From Trichobilharzia szidati (taxonomy: Eukaryota; Platyhelminthes; Trematoda; Strigeidida; Schistosomatidae): a stretch of DNA of 64,000 nt. The notes beneath the pieces are model-generated. The model searched no databases. It was not told the origin of the DNA and worked only from the letters and a program-made list of their open reading frames with translations. This document shows, one piece after another, positions 43,305 to 54,641 of this stretch. The number at the start of each line of letters is the position of its first letter. Within the stretch, counting starts at the first letter, position 1. Where the stretch lies: contig OX235272.1 of assembly GCA_944472155.2 (NCBI GenBank), positions 84,760,020 to 84,824,019 on the forward strand, written 5' to 3'. Both the position numbers and the translations under genes were made by a program.

Positions 43305-44395
43305 AAACAACAGACTGAGCCCTATTCATTTTCAATTAGTTCCTCATAGTTGCTTTTTTACATCAAAACTGTTTTTACCAATCAAGTGGTTATTTTAGTT
43401 AATCAGTTTTAGGTATAGGCGGGGTGAGTAGGTGAAATTAAGAGGTTAAAGGTCATCAAAACAAATAACTATTAGGTGTTAGTAACAAGATATCTAAGTT
43501 CCGAAGGAGGGAAGGGTGAAAATTAATTAATTACGGAATTCAAGATAAGTTGGTTCTTAGGCGTTAGCAACAACTTATTATATAATCAATAAATTTGTAA
43601 AATAGCAATCATGACTCAGAAGAATTACGTAAGATACAAACAAACAAGTTAATAGAATTAGCTAGAAGACTTAGTTAATTTTTACAATTCTAGCTAATTC
43701 TATTAACTTGTTTGTTTGTATCTTACGTAATTCTTCTGAGTCATGATTGCTATTTTACAAATTTATTGATTATATAATAAGTTGTTGCTAACGCCTAAGT
43801 GTAACAACTGAAGTCAAGGGCCAGGCAACAGATCGTTTATTAAGCAAATCAAAGCATATTTATATATTTTCATGTACATTATTATAGATTAGTTAAGCAA
43901 ACAAACACAGTCTTCTGATTGGTTGTTTCTCACTTAAAGTTAATCTTTCATCTCTTTGTGACTGTTTCTTGAATGTCAAATCCTCTATATGTTAACTGCA
44001 TCCGCCTACGCAAAGTCTGCTGTGGTCGGTTTTGATCAGTCTTGTTCATATTTTCTCACGACAAATCTTGAGAACGTAAACATTGACGTAAATTACTGTC
44101 TACCAATTTGGCTAGTAGACAGATCTCACCACATAAGAACCAACTTATTTTGCATTCTGTAAGCAATTAATTCTCACCCTTCCCTCCTTCCACCTTGTTA
44201 CTAACACCTAATAGTTAATTGTTTTGATGACCTTTAAACCTCTTAATTTTACCCCGCTTATACCTAAAATTTATCAATTAACCACTTGATTAGTAAAAAC
44301 AGTTTTGATGTAAAAAAAACAACTATATAATAATGTGGAGCCAGCCAGCCGATGATGAGGAACTGAAAAGGAATAGGGCTCAGTCTGCTGTATTT
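43305..44395. repeat. PLE-end palindrome interrupted by a solo LTR
   Basis: PLE 3' sequence (as at 14630-15080) runs inverted over 43305-43667, then forward over 43688-43799 and, after an LTR, 44138-44395. The central 20-bp spacer is 43668-43687. The inner arms (about 105 bp) look perfect. The left arm lacks about 35 bp that the right arm has near 44335. Confidence 0.75.
43800..44133 (-). mobile_element. Solo LTR (334 bp), TAAG duplication
   Basis: The inverse of the LTR at 12546: plus-strand ends TGTAACAACTG and TCTCACCACA. TAAG lies at 43796-43799 and 44134-44137. Removing it rejoins the PLE arm, so the insertion postdates the palindrome or its source. Confidence 0.85.
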
Positions 44396-44429
44396 TCCTA
44401 AATGCCTAAATAGGAATTTGGAAATCATC

Positions 44430-45040
44430 GTAGAGATTGTGTTCAGAGAAAATGCAGTTAACTACGATTGTTTATCATTTTGAGAAATTAAATAACAGAG
44501 AGAGAGAGAGGGAGATTAGTGAGGCGAAAAGAAAAAAATCATTCTGATCTATATCCAATTCAGTTTAATATGCTGATTTATAAGAAATATGTATCAGATC
44601 AACCTCCAACGGATAATTCTAAAACAGTTTTAGTATAATGGAGAGTATCTCTGTTTCAAGATATGGATGTCTTGGAGGGTGGGTGGGGGTGGGGGTAAAA
44701 ACCTCAAAAACACTCTTGTCCTTATCTTCAGTGTGAGTTAGAGTTTCACACATGTCTGTTTGTTTGTGTTTTTCATTTTCGCATTCCTTTGCTTTCTGAG
44801 TTTGAAGCTGTTTACGAGGTGTTGGTTTCCAGTGTCACGTTTAACCATCACCCATCTTACGAACTTACTATCAGCTAGTTAAACTAAGCGAGGTTTTGGG
44901 GTGCCTCTATCGAGAATGGACCCCGGACGATGTGGATGGCTGGTGAGCATTCTGACACTGAAATTACTAGCGCAGGAAATGTTTTACACTAACCTAAAAC
45001 AGAATCATACAACCCACAATACTACAGTTTTCCAAGTACT
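44430..45040. other. No gene; G-rich tract
   Basis: 44677-44696 has four G runs of three to five separated by single T bases, a classic quadruplex-forming pattern on the plus strand. A SINE-C scrap lies near 44900-44960. Confidence 0.6.
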
Positions 45041-45042
45041 AT

Positions 45043-45375
45043 TGTGGTGAGAGCTGTCTACTAGCCAAATTGGTAGACAGTAATTTACGTCAATGTTTAC
45101 GTTCTCAAGATTTGTCGTGAGAAAATATGAACAAGACTGATCAAAACCGACCACAGCAGACTTTGCGTAGGCGGATACAGTTAACATATAGAGGATTTGA
45201 CATTCAAGAAACAGTCACAAAGAGATGAAAGATTAACTTTAAGTGAGAAACAACCAATCAGAAGACTGCGTTTGTTTGCTTAAATATCCATAATAATGTA
45301 CATGAAAATATATAAATATGCTTTGATTTCCTTAATAAACGATCTGTTGTCTGGCCCTTGTCTTCTGTTGTTACA
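45043..45375 (+). mobile_element. Solo LTR (333 bp), CTAT duplication
   Basis: Starts TGTGGTGAGAGC, ends TTGTTACA. CTAT lies at 45039-45042 and 45376-45379. The TATA-like TATATAAATATG and AATAAA are at the same offsets as in 12546-12881. Confidence 0.85.
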
Positions 45376-45469
45376 CTATGATTCACTATTCTGCCTTTGA
45401 CGACATGTCTGTTCCTTGATTCGACGTCTAAGCATTAACTTGAAGCAATTTGCTGGGTGGTAACTATCA

Positions 45470-45755
45470 ATGGAATTCAAACGCTCTAGTGGATAATGCG
45501 ATATGTGTTTGAAACGATGGGTACTGGGTTCGAGCCTGAGTGAGAACACCATCACTCACTCACTGGGAAATGTAGGTACATCCGGCTCACCAATCCAAAA
45601 TGGGATGAAATGCGCATCCTGGATCCCACTGTTAGTCACTTATCCATCAAATTATTTCAGATATTGTGGAAGCATCCGCACAAGGAGCGGACATGTCAAC
45701 AGAAGCTGAACACTTCGGCCCAATCAATCAACAGGTAAGTCCAAATTGAATTAAA
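45470..45755 (+). mobile_element. SINE-A copy with body
   Basis: Box A-like TCTAGTGGATAATGCG, box B GGGTTCGAGCCTGAG, hammerhead relic (ACATCCGGCTCACCAATCC, ATGAAATGCGCATCCTGG), then the body with CATCCGCACAAGGAGC and CACTTCGGCCCAATCAATC. The core CUGANGA is lost. Confidence 0.75.
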
Positions 45756-46084
45756 CAGTTTTAATGGTTTTACTTATTTGCAAGACTGATAATTCGTTGC
45801 AGTTAATAATCACAGCACCGAAATCCAACCTTATTATGCGGGTCAATATAAGTCATTGATACTGGTTCAATAGATAGTAATATGTAAATAGCTTACACGT
45901 GATCTAAATAATGCTGTATCAAGACTTAATAGTAATCAACTTCGAATTCATATATTACTACGATTAGGCTTTTTTATATCATGACACTGAATACTATCCA
46001 AATTGTCCTGCAAACGTTATGTCAAATAAGATTAGTATTTATATTGAAGAAATACTAGATAAGTGGCAACCAGGTGTTGGTTTG
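45756..46084. other. No recognised feature
   Basis: AT-rich, no signal. Confidence 0.5.
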
Positions 46085-46395
46085 TAGGGATTTAATCGGT
46101 TACAGAGTTGATCATGAGTTGACATCAGTTAAAGAACCATTGAAAACCAGCAGGGAGCACTGAACAGGTGTTTCGTCCTGATGCTTGGGACGCTTCATCA
46201 ATACGCACCCACCTCCAGGGTTTAAATCTAGGACCTTCTGGTTACTAGATAAGGTCGTAGATTATTCAGCCACTGGGACGCGATCGAATTGTACATAAAT
46301 TCCAGCTTCTGCCAATTTGCAATATATGTGGCACAACCACCAGCCAATGTCATAGGCGACTTAGTGGACCCAACTGGTTACGACTTCTCATGATT
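46085..46395 (-). mobile_element. SINE-B copy
   Basis: Minus-strand SINE-B with module GUAUUG, AUGAAGC, GUCC, GGAC, GAAA, then CACCUGUU and CAGUGC; C3 and A9 are altered. Confidence 0.65.
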
Positions 46396-46724
46396 TCTCT
46401 TAAAATTGAGAATATATTATACAGATAAATGGCATGTATGGAAATTAAGTTCAGAACGGCTATCTAAGACAATCAGGGCCTTTCGTGTATCCCCATCTAG
46501 TAACTAATAAACAGAAATACACATCCTTAACTTCATGACTGATTTCAATGCCACACAGTAATGTTATATTTACGACTTAGTAAAATTAATCTGTTTGAGG
46601 TTCACACTTAGTCAGTTTAACATGATACACAGAAATTTAAATCATTAACCCATATCAGTTGGAGGAGAACTAGAAAACCAAGGTGGTGGTGGGGGGGGAC
46701 AATTACTTGTTTTAGAAGTTAATT

Positions 46725-47035
46725 GGTGGATGGTGACTAGCAGTGGATAATCCAGGATAAGCGCATTTCGTCCTATTTGGGACTCGTCAGCTACTGGATG
46801 TACCTGCGTTCCCCAGTGAGTGATGATGTTCCCACCGAGGCTCGAACCCAGTGACCATAGTTTCAAAAGCCAAAGCGTTATCAACAAAGACCACTTGGGC
46901 CACAAGAGCCACCTCTTGTGCAACGGGTCATATTAATTATTTATTATTCTGCACAAGAAGCCGACATGTCAACCTGAGACAGAGCACTTCAGTCCAATCA
47001 ATCGACGGGAAAATCTAAAATTGAATTAAGTTACT
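46725..47035. mobile_element. SINE-A with intact core, followed by inverted SINE-A body
   Basis: A minus-strand head plus hammerhead (46725-46925) with box A GTGGTCTTTGTTGATAACG and box B GGGTTCGAGCCTCGG. A plus-strand body piece (46945-47035, GCCGACATGTCAACCTGAG) follows. The pieces face opposite ways. Confidence 0.7.
46750..46802 (-). ncRNA. Sm-alpha-type hammerhead, core intact
   Basis: The minus strand reads ACAUCCAG, a UAG insertion, CUGACGA, GUCC, CAAAUA loop, GGAC, GAAA, UGCGCUUAUC, then CUGGAU. All core bases are present. The three-base insertion before the core and two extra bases in stem III (consensus AUGCGCAU) may reduce activity. Confidence 0.6.
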
Positions 47036-47259
47036 TGTTTTATCCGTCTTTACTTGACAATCAACTTGACAAATAGGTTATCGACCAGTTAGCACGTCAA
47101 AATTCAGACATGTATAATCTGAAATCAACCATTGGTAGTAGTAGGAATTACTTAAGTTAATTTTGTATTCACTGTCGTTTGATTATATTGGACCAGAACG
47201 TTCAGTCTCGGTTAACATGTCGACTCATAGTAGAAAAGCTTCGAGACTGTCTGATATCA

Positions 47260-47645
47260 TTTGGTGGATGATGACTAGCAGTGGAATCCAGGATGCGTAT
47301 TTCCTCTTCTATTTTGGACTTGTGTCAGTTGATGGATGTACCTGCAATCAATCCCCAGTGAATCAGTGATGGTGTTCCCCACTTCTGAGACTCGAACCCT
47401 ACACCTATCGTTTCAATCGCCTAAGAGTTATCCACTAGAACACTTGGGCCACAACAGTCATCTCTTGTGTAACAGATATCACTTATTATTTATTTAATCT
47501 TAATTTTATATTTCCTGTTGATATCATATCACAAGAGAGATCGAGTTCAAATGGGAACATTATCTCACTCACCAGCTGATACGGGTCCCAAATGGAAGGG
47601 AATGCACATCGTGGATACCCCCCAATAGTCACAATCCACCAAGAA
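47260..47645. mobile_element. Two facing SINE-A copies
   Basis: Minus copy 47260-47480 (GCAGTGGAATCCAGGATGCG, GGACTTGTGTCAG, box B on the reverse) and plus copy 47527-47645 (GAGTTCAAATGGGAAC, CAGCTGATACGGGTCCC, GGGAATGCACATC). Both hammerheads are decayed. Confidence 0.65.
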
Positions 47646-48186
47646 TAGGTAGTAGTAGTAGAAGCAGTAGGCCTCTAACAAATCCAAGTATGCATACACA
47701 CATTTGGAATGCGGGTGGTGGTGTAGTGTCTATGTGAAACATCCTCCACCCCACCCACCCTACCTCAACCTACCCCTAAGAAAAGAAATCTAGGGTGTAT
47801 AATTGGAAAAGATGGTAATTTAATTATAAATCGATGTATGTTATATATATGTGAAATCTGAAATCCAACTCAATCTGCTTCATCAATATACATGAGCAGT
47901 GTCAATCATCGTTGATACACACACACACACAAAATAAAGAAATTGCGACTTAATTATAAGCTAATAAATTAACAATCGAAAATGAGTCAACTTATTGATT
48001 GCATGAGTGGATAATAATAATAATAATACTGTATAACACTCAGAGAAAATATAAATAGTACAACTCAAGTTAACAAAGTTAGCAACAGTCTACAAAAAAG
48101 CCATAATTGATTACGTAATATATACATAATACATATACAATTAGAATGCAATATGTTAAAGAGGTTTAATTAAAGGCAAGGTAGGA

Positions 48187-48213
48187 GTGGATATATATAT
48201 ATATATATCCACT

Positions 48214-48260
<47 letters not shown>

Positions 48261-48262
48261 CA
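48187..48262. repeat. TA repeat with perfect hairpin flank
   Basis: GGAGTGGATATATA and its complement TATATATCCACTCC form a hairpin at 48186-48218, then TA repeats continue to 48262. Confidence 0.85.
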
Positions 48263-48264
48263 TA

Positions 48265-48710
48265 TTGAAGCTTAGATATGATGAAGACGATTTGTAGCTC
48301 AAGTGGATGATTTTGATATGGTTGTGTTCTCTGAGCTGGATAGTTAATTTGCGAAGCTTTCACCACCCTACTAGGTGACATCTTCAGCGCATACTTCGAT
48401 TTGAAGTGAGTCTGACAAAATTTATCAACCGATAAGAAAGAAACCTCACACACAAAGGGTCAAAGTTCAAGTCAAAAAAACAATCTGTTCCAATACAAGT
48501 AGCCTAGAAGGTGTGAAAACACACAAAAACAACCAATCATGTCCAAGGTCACTGGGAGAGATGGTTAATAAACTCGTGGAGGAATCTAAAAGCTCAATTC
48601 AAATTGAAGTATGCACTGAAGACGTCACCTAGTAGGGTGATGAAAGCTTCGCAAATCAACTATACAGCTCAGAGAACACAAACACACAAAAAACATTGAA
48701 GCTTGTATAA
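48265..48710. mobile_element. Inverted-repeat element with hammerhead-like stem
   Basis: Arms at about 48310-48410 and 48600-48700 are inverted copies. Each, read in its own direction, holds CUGAAGA, one base, GUCACC, UAGUA loop, GGGUGRU, GAAA, GCUUCGC. The stem keeps pairing through a G-U/G-C difference between arms. I could not complete stems I and III, so ribozyme status is uncertain. Confidence 0.5.
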
Positions 48711-48829
48711 ACTAGAATTCAACTAACCAATAGTAGGTATTATGAAATGTACCAAAGTAGTGTAAAACACGGCTAAGCATAATAAAAAGATAATATTCAG
48801 AATATGGTTTTTAGGGAATTGATCTGTTT

Positions 48830-49430
48830 CCAGTTTGATCACCGATCGATATCAGATAGAGAGCTATTTTGGAAACCAGCAGGGAGTACTGGAGAGGGGT
48901 GTCGTTCGAGTTTAGCACTAATCGACAGTACGCGTCCAATGCCAAGGTTTTAACAGAGCAACTTCCAGCTACAAGGAAAACTAGTAGAGCATTCAGCCAA
49001 TGGGATACAACTCAATGGTCAATGAATCCCAACTTCCACTAACTCTTGATTTCAGTGAGACTGTCAGCCAGCGTTAGCGTTACTGACAGGCTATAGGATG
49101 AAGTTGCCTAGAATTTCAGTGATAAGTCGTGATGAGCGAGGACTACCCGGTCAGCAATGAGGACAAATACTCGCCATTGATGACATTGGCTAGTTGTCAT
49201 GCAAGGAAAAACACAAATTGGCAGAAGTTAGAATTCATTGGCTGGTCATTGAATCGGGTCCCAGTGGGTGAATAGTATACGAGCTTGCCTTGTAACCAGA
49301 AGGTCCCGGGTTCGAATCCTGGTGGGTGTGTACTGTTGAAGAGTCTCAAACCAGGACAAAGCATCTGTCCAGTACTCACTGATTTTTATTCTTTAACTCA
49401 TACCAATCCGTGATCAAACTTGAGGAAAAT
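48830..49430. mobile_element. Inverted pair of SINE-B copies
   Basis: A diverged minus copy (48830-49110) and a plus copy (49225-49430) with box A CAGTGGGTGAATAGTATACG, box B GGGTTCGAATCCTGG, and GUACUG, UUGAAGA, GUC..GAC, AAAG, CAGUAC. The linking body lies between them. Confidence 0.65.
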
Positions 49431-49699
49431 AATATCTATGGTTAAACATGATTTTATGAATTTTACACTTCTGTGATTGTGCTATTATGTTAGGTAAAGG
49501 AATAAATAATAAGATTCATAGTAACAGTGAATCATTAGGATAGTATAAACAAAACAGATTATACAAGAATAACATATATGCGCCAAAATGACAGTGTCAC
49601 ATTTAATCGTTATTCGACAGTAATTCTAAATAAATATGGCTATTTTGTGTAAGACGTAACAAGACTTTGAAAGATTTTGAAGTGTTGGTTTACAGGGAT

Positions 49700-50120
49700 T
49701 TGATTGATTTCAATTTTGATAACGAAGACACTTCGATTAGAGAACGATTGGGAAACCGGTGAGTATACGACAGCTGTACTCACCAGTACTCACTCGTGAC
49801 TGGATACAGAACGAAGTTTTCTGGAGATTTCTAGTAAAACGTCGTGACCAGTGGGGTCCAACATGTCGAGTATGAAGACATATACTCCACAATGGCGTTG
49901 GTTGCCAGTCGCGCTACACCATGAATTGGAAGAAATTAGAACTGATGGGCCATTGGATTTCATCCTCGTGCTTGAATGGTATATGAGTTCGCCTTGTAAC
50001 TTAAAGGTGCTGGGTTCCAATACTGGCAAGTGCGCACTGCCGAGCAGTACCACCTGTCATTTCCATTGGTTACCTAACTGATGCCAGCTCATGATCAAAC
50101 TTCATACAAATCAAATCCCT
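49700..50120 (+). mobile_element. SINE-B copy, decayed hammerhead
   Basis: Body from 49800 (GAAGACATATACTCCACAAT), tRNA-like part near 49965-50020, and only traces of the ribozyme. A further worn copy is at about 50280-50470. Confidence 0.55.
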
Positions 50121-50869
50121 ACAGACTAACTCTTGAGAAATAAATCTACTACTACGATTCGACTAATTCCAGTGGGAGATTTCATACTCAAATGAGGACA
50201 GATATTCAGCTAGAGGAAAGGCTTTAGTCGGCTGTAGCCTTATATTGCCAACATGAAAGGAGAGAAGATCGGATTCACCAGTCATTACATTCTTCTTTAA
50301 CCTTGTAGTAGGTGAATGCTAACTTTGCAGCCACGTAACCAGATGGTTCTAAGTTCGAGTCATTAAGAGGTTGTAGGTGTACGCAGACACACACTGGTGA
50401 AGAGTCACAAACTACGATGGAAACAACTGTTCTTTTAGTGTTTTCTAGAAATTTGGAATTGAACCAAAACCCTTACGTCACACGTTTATGACGAATCCTC
50501 AGCGGTATATGCATATGCATGCATTCAATGTCGTGTAAGAGATCATTTATTTTAGACGTAATAACCTGGAATATTCTATACAGGTTATCGTCTACATAGT
50601 TACTTTGATCTAGACAACAATAGTAATTGAGTCCGACATTCTTATTTACATAAACCCTTCTCTGGTTTCTCTTTTCAAATGATCTCTTCATTGGTATGAA
50701 ACACAGGACTTATTTTCGTTCATTAAGGCTTCTTCATTATTACTGTTATTAATAATACACAAAAATTTGAATATGTATATACAAATATGAGTAGAGTTTA
50801 AAAGGGGAAACCTATCCAAGATAATCTTTGTTCATTTAACTATTTTTAATTCATTAAAGACACTGCTTG

Positions 50870-51345
50870 AAAATTGTAAATAAAAACTGATATAACTGAA
50901 CAAAAAATATCATTTTCCGATAAATTCATCATCAGGTTCTACATTTCTAAGACGGTAATAATTATAGAAATATTGTTATTAACAACATTAATGCTGTTTG
51001 AAATTATTACATTTAAGAAATAATGTCGACAGGTCAGCTGAAAACAGCTACCCTGAAAACTTCATCACTAAACACACGGCCCAGAGATTGGAGAAGAATT
51101 CGGTATTTCTTGAAAAGAAGCCATTATATATATATGAATGCAATAATATGAGCGAAAAGTTAGGAAAGTCGATTCAAAAAACATTTAATGATAGTAAGCT
51201 ACACCTTTCATTTTCTATACAACCGGTTGTCATACCGAAATTGAAAGACGAAGTATCTAGGCTGGCCATCTCTAATTATACCTATCAGTTTATCACCTGC
51301 TCGTTTGTGGCCAGTTATGTCGGTCGTTGATCTAAAAACCTACAT
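50870..51345 (+). pseudogene. PLE connector region with upstream pLTR-like DNA
   Basis: 50998-51330 is open for 110 codons: LEKKPLYIYECNNMSEKLGK, SIQKTFNDSKLHLSFSIQPV, VIPKLKDEVSRLAISNYTYQ and FITCSFVASYVGR. This is the connector between RT and GIY-YIG. It ends where CxCG(A)SYVGR should begin: the Cys-x-Cys-Gly is changed to CSFV, and a stop follows YVGR. The 50920-50995 segment resembles 33655-33720, the region before another PLE connector. Confidence 0.7.
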
Positions 51346-51414
51346 TTATGTCCTCGAGAATGCCTAACAGTGTTTTCTAAATAAAGGTAGGGATTTCATT
51401 TGTACAAAGTTTGT

Positions 51415-51605
51415 TCACGAACTGTGGTATCAGTTAGAGAACCACTGAAAGCTAGCAGATGGTACTAGACAACTCTTTCGTCCTTGTTTGGGACTCATCG
51501 GAAGTGCACACCCATCGTCACGGTTGAAATCCAGAGCCTTCCGGTTACGTATCAAGCTCGTAGACCATTTAGCCGCTAAGACCCAACTCAATGGCCCTTG
51601 GGGAT
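51415..51605 (-). mobile_element. SINE-B copy, CCGAUGA subtype
   Basis: The minus strand has CCGAUGA, GUCC, CAAACAA loop, GGAC, GAAA, GAGUUGUC and UAGUAC. Core, stem II and GAAA fit except U4 is C. Stem I is broken. Confidence 0.65.
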
Positions 51606-52890
51606 TTGAACGTTAGATCAAGAGGTTCATGTGTCAATGATCACAGATAAGGGGTTAGGTAAAAGTGGGGTAAAAATAACATTATATAAACTAAAGCTTG
51701 GTTTTAAAATTGCACTAATAAGGCAGGTTCAAACTAATAACAAATAATTTCTGGACGCAAAGATACAGGTGTAAATCTTTTTATACGTTAGGGATTCAAC
51801 GGATTTAAGTGTATATGAACCAAACTTTTTTCGGTATATTGCTTTTAAAAAGGCATTATTGAAATAAACTTTATAACCCGTCTCTATGACGTGGTTTGCT
51901 GTTTATATATAACAGGACAGGATTACTCCCATACATACATGGTCAGAACATGACAACAATTAACAATCATTAAAGAACACTATTAACTGACAGATTCTTC
52001 TCAATGAACACAACAATGTATTATGCTATAAAGTACATTCTATTATCAAGTTTTGGTTTTGTAGGGATTTTGTTTGATTGTATGGAGGATTTCATCATGA
52101 GCTGACATCAGTTAGAGAACCAAGTTGTCACAAGATGAATTCATCTGACTGACTGACTAACTAGTAAACTTACTGGGATGTATCACAACACAGCTGAACA
52201 CGTTCATAATAAGATCACTCCCAGCCCCAACCCCATATTAAGCTGAATGAGGAAGTATGACTCATTTGTGATTTCCCTGATTAAATAAATCCAGACAACA
52301 GTATAAATTATCATAAGATCTCATCTCTCAGATAACATAACACAAGTGTGACTCATCATATTTTCATGTATGAAAAGAAATTTAAAAACGAGTTACTAAA
52401 TTCGATCAATGAGTACATAGAAAAGACAGAGTCAGTCTTATAATACCTTATATTTATTGTTTTGACAGCTTGTCAGGAAAATACACCAACTGTTATAACC
52501 ATAGCTATAGGGTAAAATATCAACGGCCTGCCGACAGTGCTTTACAATTCCCAGTGGATTTTCAAAGTCAGCTAGTTAGCGGAGAACACACACATAAACA
52601 ACGCTGAGGTAGATCGGGGGTGGTTATTCACACAGAACGGCCAGAAGTAAAAATATAACAAAAACTGGGGGATACAAAAAGTACTGCATCATTCTAGCCC
52701 AAGAAAACAGGTGTTTTAAAAAAAATTAGAATAAAATGAATTATTGCCTATCAGTCTAAACCTATTAGTTCAAGTTATCACACATTAAATTTTGATTCGT
52801 CAAACTTTACACTCAATGTTCGACTCCCCTACTACTAATAATAATAGCTTTATTCCCAAAAGTACTTTTGGTACAAATATGGAATTTTCA
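51606..52890. other. No gene; one SINE-B scrap
   Basis: A short SINE-B 3' scrap sits at about 52080-52125. The rest is AT-rich and unrecognised. Confidence 0.5.
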
Positions 52891-52894
52891 ACAT

Positions 52895-53135
52895 GTGCGT
52901 CACTGGCTTATTGGTAGAACACTGGTCAACCACGTAAACCATCTGCGGTTCGATCCCCGGCTGACGCACTCCTAAGCCTCGCTTACCCGGTAGGAAACAC
53001 GGTAAAGAGGGAGGGTTGGGCGTGAGGCTAGCAACCTCCCATCCCGTAAAAACACCATTGCTAGCTAATGAAACTTCGAAACACTAGCTTGAAGTCATAT
53101 GTTCCACTGGGGACGAAAATGAATAAAAGATAAGT
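52895..53135 (+). mobile_element. SINE-C2 copy, well preserved
   Basis: Box A TGGCTTATTGGTAGAAC, box B GGTTCGATCCCCGGC, GACGCAC closing the tRNA-like head, body AGGGAGGGTTGGGCGTGAG, tail CATATGTTCCACTGGGGACG then AATAAA. The tail echoes RTE1. Confidence 0.75.
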
Positions 53136-53519
53136 ACAATATTGCATCTAATTTCCTCTCTACATAACATAGTACAGGGGGGAAATAACTAACACGGCAT
53201 CTACAATGATTATATTGTTCAAAGAGGGCCGTTTACTTAGTGTTTCTCAGTAAGTTGATATTTTCCTGTCTTACACTTTCCTCATCATATAAAATGTGTG
53301 CTAAATATAAGGTATTGTAAAAAGTTGTTCATTTTGGAACTCTCTGATTAGAAAGTAATCACCGGCATAGAAACAGTCAGATTATCGACATAATTAACAA
53401 AATTGTCTTCAACAGAATGCGGCAAGTCATGTAGGAAGAAAGAAATAAGAAAAGGAGAGGAACACCGGTTAAAATAAAGCAATCGAAGACTTCTCATAAT
53501 AATAATACAGTGTGCCATT

Positions 53520-53757
53520 TTTTTTCTTTTCCTTCACGTTCCCCAGTGGAACATAGAGCTACAGGCTAGTGGCTTGAAGTTTCTGTAGCAGTGTTTATTT
53601 TACAGGATGAGGTTGCTAGCCTCATGCCCAACCTTTCCTCTTCAGCAGCATTATTTCTGGCTTAGCGAGATAAAGGAGTGCGTCAGCCGGGGATCAAACG
53701 CTGGACCATGTGTATGGTCGGCGAGCGTCCTAACCTTTATGCCACCGACGCACAGTG
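53520..53757 (-). mobile_element. SINE-C2 copy, opposite strand
   Basis: The minus strand starts TGTGCGTCGGTGGCATAAAG, with a decayed box B, and ends GCTCTATGTTCCACTGGGG, then pyrimidine-rich on the plus strand. It faces the copy at 52895, 385 bp away. Confidence 0.75.
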
Positions 53758-53924
53758 TACCGTCTCCTATCAGAAAAACAAAAATTCAGTCACCTACTAG
53801 TCCAGCACCCTGTGTACCAAAAGAACACTAGGTACACAGTCAAAGGCAGAGGTGTAATCAAGGTAGGCACATGGAATATACTTAGCACTTCTGTATACAT
53901 TAGAAACAATATTATCATTGTTGA

Positions 53925-54550
53925 TGTTAGATGGTTGGAGTCAATCGGTAGGAAGCCCTGCCTGACCTACGTTTCATCCTAGTTGGCACTCACCAGTCAG
54001 TCAACAAGACGTACCTACAACCTTGAAGAAACTCATGTCCCTTTTGAGATTCGAAACCACGTCACCAAGTGCTGCAGTAGGAGACGTTACTACTTAGTTG
54101 TTTGGGCTCGCGACTGACCTCCTGTAGGACTGTATTGGATACTTTGGTTGGACGCTAGTAACTGGTGTGATGTGTCTAGTCCTTTGTTTGGTGCAGACCG
54201 ATGAGAGTATCCAGTAAAGTTTTACAGGAGGTCAATCGCTAACCCGAATAGATAAGTAGTAACGTCTCTGACTGCAGCACTCACTGGGTGATGCGGGTTC
54301 GAGTCTCAGAAGGGATATGAGTTCCTTCAAGATTGCATATACGCCTTGTTGACTCACTGGTGAGTGCCGACTAGCACGAATCCTAGGTCAGACTGGGCTT
54401 CCTGTGGTCGATTGCCTCCAACCATCCAATGTCATCAAATCAGTGTACACCGTGATGGCGAGCTATCTCGAATAGTGGCCACATTGACCACCTGCCTGAT
54501 AGAATTCAGTCTGCACCAAACAAAGGACTAGAAACACCACACAAGTTACT
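53925..54550. mobile_element. Facing SINE-D pair
   Basis: A minus copy (53925-54190) and a plus copy (54195-54545) share TTGGTGCAGACC. The minus unit has CUGGUGA, GUGC, GGAU, GAAA, CGUAGGUC. The plus unit has CUGGUGA, GUGC, GCAC, GAAU, CCUAGGUC. Each core has one or two changes from the version at 3442. Confidence 0.65.
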
Positions 54551-54641
54551 ACTTTCCAATGAATGATGATGTGAGAGAATAGTGGCATCCAAAGCATATC
54601 TACCAATGCTTGCAAGCAAATTGTTTAGGGTGATTAAAAAC

